From Ipomoea triloba (taxonomy: Eukaryota > Streptophyta > Magnoliopsida > Solanales > Convolvulaceae), in the NCBI RefSeq assembly GCF_003576645.1, contig NC_044916.1, positions 2,054,776 to 2,118,775 on the forward strand: DNA of 64,000 nucleotides, given 5' to 3'. The notes under the pieces were generated by a model, which saw only the letters and a list, made by a program, of their open reading frames with translations, did no database searches and was not told the DNA's origin. A program made the position numbers and the translations under genes. The number at the start of each line of letters is the position of its first letter. The first letter of the stretch is position 1. Positions 10,410 to 22,193 of the stretch are shown in pieces.

Positions 10410-13400
10410 AGAAAATTTTGATTTTTATTTGCAAATTTTCCTTGTAGGCTTTGCAATTTATTAATTTGAAGAAAACATAATGCTAGAGACCTATACATAA
10501 ATCAGTACATGACGTATTATTAATTTATTGAATACTTTTTTATATTCCATCTGTCTCATTTTACCTGTCTATTTATTATTCATTGGTCAAATTATCAATT
10601 CTTTCTTCTTCTTTTTTGTACAACAAGACCAAAATTCATACTCCATATATCCTTGGTAAGATTTAAACTCTGCACTCTGCGACTGCTAGCAAATCAAAAC
10701 TTATAAGATTTTTTTAGGAAGCCAAAACTTATAAGATTAGTTACATAGCATACACGGTATTTATTTTAGGCCATTTAATTTGACATTTAATATTCAATTA
10801 ATTGAATTTTATTTTGTTGAGAAATAAAGTCTATAGTTACTTATGTGTATTTATTTTATGTAATTTAATTTGACATTTATTATCTAATTGACGAAATTTT
10901 CAATTCTTGATTCTCCATCAATTCTTCATTCATATTTATAAAATCTTGTCCATATGAACAATTCATTGATTCTTTGAGGCAGATTATTAACAAAGACACA
11001 AATTTTTTTTTTTAAAACAACAACAACAAAGACACAAATCGAGACTTTGCAGTAGCAGTGTGGTAGTTTCATTCAATATGGTGGACACTAGTCCTCTTAC
11101 CTAATGAGTTGTTGAGTCATCGTGATTTACTTTTTTACTATTTTGTTGAGGTGAAGTATGGATCATGAGAAAGAATTTCACATTTGCCGGCAAATCTATA
11201 AAATTTTGGCTAAAATGTCAATTTGTCCCGGGGTGTTTTGTCCAATCTTTTTTAATTGTCAAATTCACCCTATATGTTTTAACATTTGAGTCAACTTGGT
11301 CATTTTAAAAATCTATTAACAATGATCAATTTATAACCTACATTGTCCATGTGGACGTTTGACATTTTGACCTACTTGTTTTCCACATTTAATAACAATA
11401 ACAACAACAACAACAACAACAAAGAGTCAATATCCCGCCTCTATATTGAGACTCAAACTCACAACCTCCTATACGAGATGCAACTTGATGTCACTAGACT
11501 ACAAGATCTTGGCAAAAAAATTAATTATTTATTTCCTTTTATATGTATCAACAAATTCCTACCCACATCAAATAATAATAATTAAGGGCAAAAAAAATAT
11601 GACATGCATGTTGGATATTTTGATATGGCAAAAACAAGGATTAAGATGATAAAAACTGAATAACATTTTCAAGGCATGAATTAGGTTCACTTTTCTAAAA
11701 ATTTCTTATTAATCATTTATCAAAGCAACAAGATAAATTTGTGTCCACTGAAAAATTGGACAAATTTGTGTCCAAATTATGAGTCCGAATTTTGACTTTA
11801 ATTAACATAATTACTTGTACATATACATGTATATGCATACAATATACACCAAGTGCTATAAAGGCCAGCATTTCATTACTCCAATGTTCCAGAATATTTC
11901 TAGCATAAAACTGTTTACTAGTTTATTCAATAAAATTAATTCATTTGTAATTTCTCAAGTTCAATCGTGATAAAATAATTACTTCATAATTAAAATTTTT
12001 TATCCATCATCCAATATTAGATGTGATTATTTATATATTCTGTAATTTCAAATAATTAAATAAACGTTAGATTATATGGAGATATATAATGAATATTAGG
12101 TTCTCTATAATTTTTTTAAGAATACTTAGGATACCAAAAATGGGAAAAAGAATCTCAAATTTATTATTGTGTTTTAAAGAAAAGAAAACATTAATAAAAG
12201 AAAACGGACCAAATAGAGTTGCATGTGACATTGACAGAGGTTTGTTTTTTTATACACACGAGGATCAAGAACATATGACTTCAAACCCAATGCATCAGAC
12301 TAATATTAAAGTGTTTTTTGTTTTTTTTTTGGAAACACTAATGTTAAAATGTTTAGACACCGTTCCCGCCACTTAATTACAAGACAAAATTTGCCGCCAC
12401 TTAATTACAAGACAAAACTTGAATGTTATTGGCAACTTCAACTGGTTATTTATTAGATGAATTTTTGGCATAAAATGACATTTAAGTTACTATTTATTGT
12501 ATAAATATATGCAAAGTTTATTTTTTATTTGGGTTGGGTGAAATTAGTTTGCACTTTTCGTAGTAAGACGAAGAAATTGATATATTGTACGTTCAAAGCA
12601 GATAGATGAATGATAAATTATTTTCAAAGTGAAAACATTTGAGTTAGAAAGTGAATGTGAAAAGACATGCATAAGCATTTGTCCTAGGAGAGTTTGCACC
12701 ACTATATATACAACAAGCTTTTAAAAAAGTTGAATTGTACAATATAAAGGTTATCTTTCACACGAGCCCGCCTCAGCAGGGTCGGTTTTTTATTTGAGAA
12801 TTGATTTGTTTTAGGATTAATTTTAGATTTTTTTTTTATTTTTTAAGTAGTTAGGTCAAAAATAAATATTGGGTCCCCTAAAAATTGAGACCTTGTGTTG
12901 TTGCTCATCTTGTGTAGAAACTGTAAGCTTGATATTTATTCACAGCAATGAAGCAAAATATATAGAGTACACAATCAGAAGAAAAAAAATCAGTTATAAC
13001 AACCTATACAAAAACTAAGCATAAGCCAAAAGAATATGTTAGAATAAAACTAAACAGAACTGGAATAAAACTAAGACTCAATATCTTGCCCGCCCTAAAA
13101 TTCGGTCATGTGCCTAAGGAAGTAACAAATCAGTTCTTCTGAAAATTTAATTTATACAATGAGTTTTAATAGTTTTGATTTAGAACACAATTAATTAATT
13201 AATTAATTTAAAATTAGTTATAAGTTTTACTTTAGTAACAGAAACAAGATGCACGATTTAATTCTTATTAAGGGCTAAAAAGAGCTATGATGTATTAATA
13301 ATGTATTATATATTTTAACTGCAACTAAACATTTGACACAAAATGTCAACATAACATCAACAGATGTTTCTTTCATTGTTCTAACGTACGTGTCAAATGG

Positions 13401-13860
13401 AACGATTCATCCCGTGGCACAAACATTTGGTGACTTCCCAAAATGGGATTTTGACTCAATAATATCAATATTTAATAGTGTACTAATTACTAACAATTAA
13501 ATTATGAGATGGAACAATTGATTTAGTAGTCTCATAGTTTTTAGTTTGAGAGTTGTATATTACCTTTTTTTTTTTTGTCAGACAAAAATCACAAAAAGCA
13601 TTTTAATGTACTTTTTTTTTATTCAATCAAGAAGGATTATGATTGTGAGACATCTTTAATATTGTATCATACTAGAAAGAATTTTAAATTCTCAATCTCT
13701 TAATGAGATAAGAGTGCACGACCAAATGTTAGCATGTGCCCTTAAATAGAGATCGCAAACTTAGTAAATAAAAGATTTTGAAATGTCCCTTGCTGTTAGT
13801 GTTGATGGACTTTTGCTCTAAAGTGTCTAGTCTGACAGCTCACGAGCAATACAATATACA
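10410..13860. other. AT-rich intergenic DNA with duplicated segments
   Basis: No gene was recognised. The part at 11250-12110 is a diverged copy of 7150-7450 and 8370-8860. A CAA/AAC microsatellite lies at about 11394-11421. The DNA immediately upstream of the SKU5-like gene (13860-14004) is CT-rich and probably 5' leader. Confidence 0.5.
11446..11515 (-). mobile_element. tRNA-derived SINE, family 1 (partial)
   Basis: Minus-strand 'agatcttgtagtctagtgacatc' carries the A-box-like motif, followed by 'ggttgtgagtttgagtctca' as B-box. Only the head region is preserved. Confidence 0.5.
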
Positions 13861-14004
13861 TACTATACACTGCACTCTCTTCTCTCCCCATATTTTCCCT
13901 CTGCTTTTCTTCCCTTCACCTCAGAAACTTCAAACCCCTCAAAACTGAAAGCCGTACACATACATTTTCAAGAAACTGAAAGCCTTCACAGTGGTTGAAC
14001 CAAG

Positions 14005-17000
14005 ATGAGGGATTGCAGCAGTTTGTGTGTTCTTATGGTGGGTGTTTTGATGGTGATATTGCCATTACATGGTGTAAATGGGGACAGCCCTTACAGATTC
14101 TACACCTGGAAAATCACTTATGGTGACATTTACCCTCTGGGTGTTAAGCAACAGGTGCTCTATTCTCCCCCCCTTTTAGCCTTTTGACCTTCTTTGACAT
14201 TGGGTTTTACTTTTCTTGGAAGAAAAATGTGTTCTTTGAACAATTGGTTTTGTTTTTGCAGGGAATCTTGATAAATGGGCAGTTTCCAGGGCCTCAGATT
14301 GACTGTGTTACCAATGACAATTTGATTATCAGTGTCTACAACTACTTGAGTGAGCCATTTCTCATTTCTTGGTAAGGCTTCTGTGTTCCAGTCTCTGCAA
14401 ATGGGCATACATTTCAAGTAAAAGTGCAATCTTTGTGCAGTGTTGAGAGATGGGATTGGTGTCTTTTGTAGATTGGTTAGCTGAGGAGTTGACATTTTTT
14501 ATTCAGATCTGTTTTCTGTGTTGGGTTTCTAAGTTCTTTGTGTTTTGCTTATAGCCTTATACTCTTTTTATGGCCTGTGCTCAAGTTATAGACTCTTAAA
14601 AGGCAGTGAACTGTATTAAGAAAAAGGTGATTATAGGGACAACCAAAGTCAAGTTGGTCGAGCTAAGGAGCTGATAGTTTTGTAACTATTTCAAGTTCGA
14701 CTTCTAGTGAAACCAGCCTTTTGAGTTTTGGCTTGTTTACCTCCCTGTGGTCTTTTACTGGTTTACCTATGCACACTCGAGTAGTGGCTGCTTGTCACCC
14801 AAAAAAAAGGTGATTCAATCTTTTAGTGTTGTTCGGTCCATGTGTATTTAGCCCAATTGAGTGATACTAGCCCAATCTAAGATTATAACAGTCCTCTTGG
14901 GGTTGGTTTAACCCTTGTAATCTTTTGTCGGCTAGAGTTGCGTGTTACCCAAAAAAAGGTAATTCTTGGTTCAATCCAACCAAGTTGGTTGGACATTGAT
15001 TGGTAATCATTCGGCAGGTATTTAATGGTCCTCTTGGGATTGGTTTAACTCTTTGTGATCTTTTATCAGTTAGAGTCACAAGGCAGATTTCACTGCATAC
15101 CTTCAGGTAGTGGTTGCAGGCATCGGGCTTTCCTCTAATTAAAGAAAAAGGAAGGCTATTCTTTTGCAAGTCTTGAAAAGTGAAGAACACCTCTCCCTTT
15201 TTCCTCTCTTTTTAGTCCTTGGGGAGACAGACATTGTGGGTAGAAATGATACTTTAAATCTTGTGTGCCTTTTCCATGTGGTTAGGTCTTTTGTGTGTCA
15301 GTTCTTAATGTTCTGGTTTCTTTGGAGGTGATTGAATGAATGCACTAAAAAAAGTCTAATGTTAGGTAGTGATCTATTGGTCCCTTAATCTCAGCCGTAC
15401 ATCACATTTCTTTCTCTTAAATCAACCACTGCAGCAGCAAGCAGATGTTCCATGTACCAGATATGACATTAGAGCTTATTACCTACTTCATTTGTTAGTT
15501 TATAAGTCTCCCAATGCTTAAAATACTTCAAAACAGGTTTCGGGGCAGATTTGGGTACCCGCAAGTAGTAATAAACAGGTTTGGGACTGATACGGGTAAT
15601 GTTTAGATGTGTTCGGGTAGTGGTATAAGTAAATTTGGATTCGGGTAGCTTTGAATGGACCAGTACCCTACTCGTCATTCCTGACAATTGAAACATGTGC
15701 TCCATCTCAACTAAAAGCCTAAGCTAATAGTTGGATTGCACATTTATGTTTATATATTATATGCTCAACACTGACGGGCTAATCCCGTTGGCTATTGATC
15801 ATACGTTGAGTAAATATGGCATTGCACCTATGCTTATGATACCGCAACAATAGCTCTTTCTCAAGAAACACATTACACATACTACCTAGTTTAGTGATGC
15901 TTTGAAAACTTCAGAGTATAAGGTACACAACTTGTAAGATTGCAAATGCTCGTTGTAACGATTATTTGGCTTGTCCATTGAACCTTCAGGAATGGCTTAC
16001 AGCAGCGGAGGAATTCATGGCAGGACGGGGTATATGGCACCACCTGTCCCATTCCTCCCGGGAAAAACTTCACTTATATGCTCCAAGCGAAGGACCAAAT
16101 AGGTAGCTATTTCTACTTCCCATCGCTTCGGATCCACAAGGCTCTCGGAGGATATGGTGCCATCAGAATCTATAGCCGTCCTCTGATCCCTGTACCTTTC
16201 CCCCCACCTGCTCGGGATTATACTTTATTAGTTGGAGATTGGTTCAAACGAAGCCACAGGGTACGTAAGCACTTTAAAATGTATGACATTACACATTTAC
16301 ACACGCACTTATACACGATTTTGAATGTGGTTTGTGGTTTTGCAGCAATTGGTGTATATCTTGGACAGTGGTCATAATCTTCCCTTCCCCGATGGGCTAA
16401 TAATCAATGGTCGTGGCTGGAATGGATACACTTTTATAGTCGATCCAGGTTTTGAACCCTAAAATTCTTATGCTTTTATGGTATTATATTGTGTTATCTT
16501 AGCTCGTTTTCTCAGCTGTTGGGCTTGATAACCTCGTGTTTACGTGCAGGTAAGACGTATAGATTCAGGATATCGAATGTCGGGCTAGCTACATCGATTA
16601 ACTTTAGAATAGAAGGGCACACAATGAAGCTGATAGAGGTCGAAGGATCCCACACGCTGCAAACCACGTTTACTAACCTCGACATCCATTTAGGCCAGTC
16701 GTATTCTGTTTTAGTCACAGCTGATCAGCAGCCCAAAGATTATTACATTGTAGCTTCCTCGCGCTTTACCTCTAGAGTGCTCACCACGACTGCAGTTCTC
16801 CACTATAGCAACTCGTTTGTGAAAGTCTCGGGGCCTCCCCCGAGAGGGCCTACCACTCAAATCGACTGGTCTCTTAACCAGGCAAGATCTATTCGGTAAG
16901 TTCTCTCAACTTTTACCTAAATTTGCATTATTAGTTAACATTTTTACATTTCTTGAAGAAGTTAGAAGTCTCGGTTTGAACCATTTGTGCATTTGCCAAA

Positions 17001-17990
17001 GATTTCGTTTTTTTTTTTTTGTTTTTTTTTTTTTGTTGATTTGTGGGATCAGTTGGAACTTGACTGCTAGCGGGCCAAGGCCAAACCCGCAAGGATCTTA
17101 CCACTATGGACTGATCAAACCTGCTCGAACAATCATGCTTGCTAACTCCGCCCCTTACATAAATGGAAAGCAGAGGTATGCTGTGAATGGTGTCTCGTAT
17201 GTGAATCCCGACACCCCTCTGAAGCTGGCGGATTACTTCAACATCGGGGGAGTCTTCAACCTCGGGAGCATCCCCGACTCACCAAACGGAGGAGGCGCCT
17301 ATCTTGGAACCTCGGTTATGGCTGCAGACTTCAGGTCTTATGTCGAGATCGTGTTCCAAAATTGGGAGGACACTGTCCAATCGTGGCATATAGATGGATA
17401 TTCCTTCTTCGTTGTCGGGTAACACTACTAACACTAACACCACTTTTTTTTTTTTAGTACTACTGACTCTGTTACAATGTAGTATCTGTTCATAACTACT
17501 TTCTCAATCTACTGAAGCACAAATAGTCAACAGTAACACCACTCTACTAACTCAAAATCAATAAAACGAAGAACTCGGTTTTTGCTCAATTTATCCTTAC
17601 ACCCTTGTCCCGGGGCGATGAACAGGATGGATGGAGGACAGTGGACTCAAGCTAGCAGAACCCGCTACAATTTGAGAGACACGGTTGCACGCTGCACAGT
17701 TCAGGTAATCGTTTTTTAATTCTGCAGACCACGAACTAATTCTTGAACCCCGATTTAACATGTTTGGTGAAATTAAGGTTTACCCGAAATCATGGACTGC
17801 AATATACATGGCATTGGACAATGTTGGGATGTGGAACATAAGATCTGAAGACTGGGCAAGGCAGTATTTGGGCCAGCAATTCTACTTGAGAGTTTACTCC
17901 CCCACACACTCTTATAGGGATGAACTTCCCATCCCGAAGAACGCCCTTCTCTGTGGCCGAGCTAGAGGGCGCCACACCAGACCATTTTAG
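14005..17990 (+). CDS. SKU5-similar (SKS) multicopper-oxidase-like secreted protein
   Basis: Eight exons: 14005-14154, 14262-14371, 15990-16260, 16346-16448, 16550-16895, 17053-17418, 17626-17704 and 17778-17990, giving 545 aa, the usual family length. All junctions are GT-AG and keep frame. A hydrophobic signal peptide (about residues 8-26) precedes three cupredoxin domains. Family hallmarks are PYRFYTWKITYGDIYPLGVKQQ, GILINGQFPGP, QRRNSWQDGVYGTTCPIPPG, LINGRGWNGY and SWHIDGYSFFVVG. Normal copper ligands are replaced (WNG at the first His site, WHIDGYSF at the last), so oxidase activity is unlikely, as in the SKU5/NTP303/Bp10 group. The tail ends CGRARGRHTRPF with no hydrophobic GPI signal, so it is probably apoplastic rather than GPI-anchored. 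SKS proteins act in directional growth, pollen tube and wall-related processes. Often annotated as 'L-ascorbate oxidase homolog'. Confidence 0.93.
14640..14815 (+). mobile_element. tRNA-derived SINE, family 2 (in SKS intron 2)
   Basis: Head 'caagttggtcgagctaaggagctg' followed by B-box-like 'caagttcgacttct', then the body 'ttgagttttggcttgtttacctcc..gtggtctttt' and the family end 'cacccaaaaaaaa'. A partial 3' copy lies at 14880-14962. Confidence 0.6.
14968..15165 (+). mobile_element. tRNA-derived SINE, family 2 (second copy in SKS intron 2)
   Basis: Begins 'caatccaaccaagttggttggacattgattggtaatc'. The body 'gtcctcttgggattggtttaactctttgtgatcttttatcagttagagtcacaagg' is shared with the copies near 14880 and 57960. 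These insertions explain the long intron 2 (1.6 kb) of an otherwise compact gene. Confidence 0.55.
17443..17525 (-). mobile_element. SINE family 1, 3' tail fragment (SKS intron 6)
   Basis: 'ttttttttttttagtactactgactctgttacaatgtagtatctgttcataactact' matches the tail of the full SINE at 48340-48500. The tRNA-like head is missing, so it is truncated at the 5' end. Confidence 0.6.
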
Positions 17991-18915
17991 GACACAACAA
18001 AAACTCGGGGTCTGTCACGAGGGCGTGGCACAGGTACATTCATGATTCATGCCATCAAACAGCAAGAGAAGAAGCTCAACTCGAGCTGCGATTTCTCGTC
18101 TTTTTTTTTTTTTTTTTCTTTTCCATTTAGAAACATTGGTTTAGTTTAGTAGGGAGAATGCAGTGAGTAGACTGTGAACTGATGATTGATTCTTGGTTTC
18201 CACCCTTCAAGAAAATTTCCAGTTTTCTTCATAGTTTTATCACTGTTGGTCTGTTCCATTGTACTGTGCCACATAATGGATGTTCTACTGTCATCATATT
18301 TGTTGAGATAAACAAGAACAAGAATAAAAAATAATGCCAAAAAGTAAAAAAGATAAGATTTAAGTGGTTTATCAATGTGCTTAAGTGGCTAAATCTACAG
18401 AATAAGGTGTTCTTTTACTAATTGTTATGGTAAAACATCCATGTTACAAGCAACATATAAAAATATTTATATGTAATGGTGTTGGACTCTATTTCGCTAT
18501 GTGAACTTCTTCTCGCCAAGTTACTTTACTCGGATCGGTTTCATTAAACACCTATCATTTGGGGGTGGGGTGGGGTGGGGGTTGGTTTCTGTAATTCGGT
18601 TAATTTGGTTAATCAATTGAGTTATATGAAAAAATATTGGTTCAATTAATTTGATAATATGTATCTTAGTTGGACGATTGATTTTACTAAATTGAAAATT
18701 AAATTGATTAAGTGTGGGTTATGTTTGGTAGTATATTATACGTAGTATTTATTTTGTTGAAGCTAGGTGCAAAGAGATCTAAAGATAAATTAATACTAAT
18801 ATGCACAACAACTGCACAAGACATGCACGTTATCTGAATGGCTTACCACCTACAACCATATAATGTGATGGCATTTCGATTACTATTCTAGAATATATAC
18901 TATATCTTTTAGACG
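17991..18915. other. 3' UTR of SKS gene and intergenic spacer
   Basis: The first 300-350 bp after the stop probably contain the SKS 3' UTR. The remainder is AT-rich, with a G-rich tract at about 18560-18582 that is also found near 26921-26950. No further gene was recognised before the GARP cluster. Confidence 0.5.
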
Positions 18916-18918
18916 TGA

Positions 18919-18925
18919 TATAAAT
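18919..18925 (+). promoter_or_regulatory. TATA box of broken GARP copy A
   Basis: TATAAAT followed by 'agtcatcaactcaaccc', a leader phrase also present before copies B, C and E. The promoter is kept though the coding part is broken. Confidence 0.45.
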
Positions 18926-18979
18926 AGTCATCAACTCAACCCCTCTTTCTCTAGCTTCAATTCTTCTTTTTCATTCACC

Positions 18980-19111
18980 ATGAATGAAAGCTCTCAAAAA
19001 GGGTCTCCATTTCTTCCATTCTCCTCCTCTAGCATGAGGGTTTCGCCGGAAAACAGTAGGCTGCCAGCGAGGAGCTCCAAGCCATTGTTGAAGGAGCAAA
19101 GGCCTTATTGA
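18980..19111 (+). pseudogene. GARP-EAR gene, copy A (truncated first exon)
   Basis: ATG at 18980 opens a 43-codon frame that begins MNESSQKGSPFLPFSSSS and continues MRVSPENSRLPAR, the N-terminus of the GARP genes in this cluster, then reaches TGA at 19109-19111. The DNA-binding helix region is gone: after 'ccagcgag' the sequence jumps to 'gagctcca', as expected from an internal deletion between two short GAG matches in exon 1. Intron-3-type sequence ('catgtattgtaatatgaatttg') follows at about 19230, so exons 2 and 3 are also lost. Confidence 0.75.
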
Positions 19112-19312
19112 TGAGCTAGAGTGCAGATGGAAAAAGTCACAGCCTGGATGGATATATAAAAGCTAATGTGGACGCAGCGATGAAAGCAATTTTGAATTTG
19201 TATGAATTGGATGCAGCCTTGGTCAAAATTATTCATGTATTGTAATATGAATTTGTAATAATATTGTCTTTTTGCTCTAAATTTATCTGCTGTTATGATT
19301 GCATTGAAATTT

Positions 19313-19935
19313 AGGGTGTGTTTGAAAAGCAGGAAAATGACTTCTGAAAATGTTTTCTGGAAAATGAGTCATTTTTCAGAAAACATTTTTTTTCCGGTGT
19401 TTGGTTGTGTTCTGGAAAACTGTCTTGGTGTGTTTGGTTCATTTTCTGGAAAATGAGTAGAATTTTATAATTAAACATTTTAATTTTTTATTTAGAATAT
19501 GACAATAATAATACCTATAATAATAATAATAAAATAGCAATTTTAAATATAATAAAAATATAATTAAGAAAAAACAATTTTATTTCAATAAGCAAAAATA
19601 GTATTTGACTAATTATATAAATAAGAATACGTAATGTTATTGTCCAAAAAATAAAATAAACAAAGTTATTTATTTATTAACAAAAAAAAAAAGAAGATAA
19701 AGCCTTTGAGAAAAAAAAGAACACATTTTGTTATTTATTTATTAACAAAAAATAATAATAATTATTATCTCATTAAATATAATAAATAGTATATAATGCA
19801 TATTTTCATCATCTCTTCAATGAACGATGATGGTGACCGACGAGTCCTTCTCCAGATCCGGCGAAGCAGCGATGATGAGGTGCGGCGGCAACCATCTCCT
19901 CTGTTCTTTTCTTCTCGTAGACGAGAGGCGACATG
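19313..19935. mobile_element. MITE-like element, GTGTTTGG family
   Basis: Starts 'agggtgtgtttgaaaagcaggaaaatgacttctg', with repeated 'tctggaaaatgagtcattttt'. Related elements lie at 23431-23795 and 56459-56935. The right end is not clear. The GC-richer piece at about 19820-19930 resembles the interior of the 56.5-kb copy. It lies inside the remnant of GARP copy A. Confidence 0.55.
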
Positions 19936-20047
19936 GTTGGTAAAAATTAAATATTTTATCCATTTTGGTATTTAATAAATTAATATAAATTTTCAATATA
20001 TATTGATAACAATAGATAATTTGTAACTAAAATCATTTAATGATAAA

Positions 20048-20350
20048 CTAGTATTTTTACCCGTGCGGCGTTGCACGTGCGTTGTACAAAATAAATTTAT
20101 TATAATATTTTGATCGATATACAATTATATAAATTATAACAATGAATATTATATAGTTTAATTGATGATCAAAATGTGTTGGATTGATTATGTTTTCTGA
20201 TGTTATCAATTCTTGAATTCGAGCAAATAATTAACCAATTATCCTTGCGATGCACAAACAAAATATTTTATTATATATTTAGATAATAAAATTAAAGATT
20301 AAATTATAAATAAAATTTACGGTTTTGATCCTTCAATTACTGACAAATAA
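20048..20350 (-). mobile_element. Helitron-like 3' terminus (degenerate)
   Basis: On the minus strand the end reads as a GC hairpin ('cgtgcaacgccgcacgg'), then 'gtaaaaata' and CTAG followed by T. This is the same terminal structure as at 45600-45626. A more decayed duplicate is at about 21714-21745, and the AT-rich body after each is alike (compare 20085-20330 with 21755-22010). The 5' end was not found. Confidence 0.45.
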
Positions 20351-20431
20351 TCAATAATTCAATCCTTCAAATAGGCAAATAGTCATCAACTCAACAACCC
20401 CTCTCCATTTCTTCCATTCTCATCCTCCAGC

Positions 20432-22193
20432 ATGAGGGTTTCGAAGGAAAACAGTAGGCTGCCAGCGAGTGGTGGCACCAAAACTTATGCCAAATCCAAA
20501 GCCCCCCGTCTTCAGTGGACGGAGGAGCTCCACCGCCGCTTCGTGCATGCAGTGGAGAGGCTTGGAGGAGAAGAGAGTAAGGAATTCCACCATCTCCATG
20601 CACATTCACTAGCAAGAAAATTAAATCCATGTATTGTAATATGAAATATGAATTGCCGGCAAATTATACTGTGCACCATGGAAATGTGCACCACGTACCA
20701 AAACGACGTCGTTTTGAGTATTATAAACTAATCGTCCGTTTTTTTTGGAAATCACGTTTCCCGTTTCGACCGGTCTCTGTATTTATGTAAATATTCTGTG
20801 TATTTCAGGCAATCATTCTGTGTATTCTAGGCAACCGTTCTGTGTATTCTAGGCAACCGTTATGTGTATTCATGTTAGTAACACATGTTGTGATGTGTTT
20901 GTGCATTCGAATGTTTAGGAGGATGAGTTATGTGTATTTTGTGTCAATATTATGTGTATTCATGTTATTAACACAGGTTGTGATGTATTTGTGCATTCAA
21001 ATGTTAGGAGGATGAGTTCTATGTATTTTGTGTCAATATTCTGTGTATTCTGGACAAACATTCTGTGTATTCTATATAATGATTATGTGTATTATAGATG
21101 AATTCCCTAGAGTCATTCGCGTCCACTAACATCTGTGTATTTTGTGTCAATATTCTGTGTATTATGGGCAAACATTCTGTGTATTTTAGGCAAACGTTTT
21201 GTGTATTCTAGATAATGATTATGTGTATTATAAATAATGAATTCCCTGGAGTCATTCGCGTTCATGTCCACTAACATCGAAACGACGTCGTTTTACGTAC
21301 GTGGTGCACATTGCTATGTGCACCGTGGTGCAGGTTATAACGATTGTGAATTGCCTTAATTTATATCATGTATTGTAATATGAATATGTAATAATATTGT
21401 CTTTTTGCTCTAAATTTATCTGTTGTTATGATTGCATTGAAATTTAAGCAACAATTAACCATGTCATTTATTAATTAAATTTGTTGGGAAACAGGGACCA
21501 GCAAAATTATGTCTTTTCGAACCCAACTCCTTACTATAGTGAACAATAGGCAGCTATTCACCCAAGCTTTTTACCTACAATATGGTTGGTAAAAATTAAA
21601 TATTTTATCTATTTTCGTATGTAATAAGTGAAATAATTTATATAAATTTATAATCTTCATTATATTCATAACAATATATAATTTGTAACTAAAATCATTT
21701 AATGATAAACTAGTATTTTTACTCGTGCATTGTATGTGTGTTGCATAGAATGGATTTATTATAATATTTTAAGAATATTTGGATCGATATACAATTATAC
21801 AAATTATAACAATGGATATTATATAGTGCAATTGATGAAATGAGTTGGATCGATTATGTTTTCTGATGTTATCATTGCTTGAATTCGAGGAAGTAATTAA
21901 CCAATCACCTGTGCGATGCACGAACAAAAATATTTTATTATATATTTAGATAATATAATTAAAAATAAAATTAAAAACAAAATTTGTTGTTTTGATCTTT
22001 CAATTACCAACAAATAATCAATAATCAATAATCAATAATCAATAATTATGTATTAATTGGATTTAACAATATGAATATTTTGTAGGGAAGGAATGATGAT
22101 TACACTCATAAAGAATTTGCTAGCACGGTGTCGTTTTCCTCTGGCACCTCAGAGCCATCCTCCGACAAGCTCTCCCTTGACCTTACCCTCTAA
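20432..22193 (+). pseudogene. GARP-EAR gene, copy B (exons 2-3 deleted)
   Basis: Exon 1 (20432-20576) is intact and encodes MRVSKENSRLPASGG through the first GARP helix (RLQWTEELHRRFVHAVERLGGEE), with the normal donor. Exons 2 and 3, which carry the rest of the DNA-binding domain, are absent: intron 1 joins intron-3-type DNA near 20630. An exon-4-like piece at about 21496-21578 has a small deletion and an in-frame TAG. The last exon (22086-22193) still reads to an EAR-like end, KLSLDLTL. The MULE-like element 20658-21346 is inserted in the middle. It cannot make a functional GARP factor; exon 1 alone could give a short truncated peptide. Confidence 0.85.
20658..21346. mobile_element. MULE-like non-autonomous element with 9-bp target duplication
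   Basis: TGAATTGCC occurs directly on both sides (20649-20657 and 21347-21355), a 9-bp duplication typical of Mutator-like elements. The ends form imperfect inverted repeats (near the left 'atgtgcaccacgtac', near the right 'gtacgtggtgcacat'). Each has an internal palindrome AAACGACGTCGTTTT at 20701 and about 21279. The interior is a minisatellite of 'ttctgtgtattctaggcaaac' units (about 20790-21240). No transposase. Confidence 0.75.
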
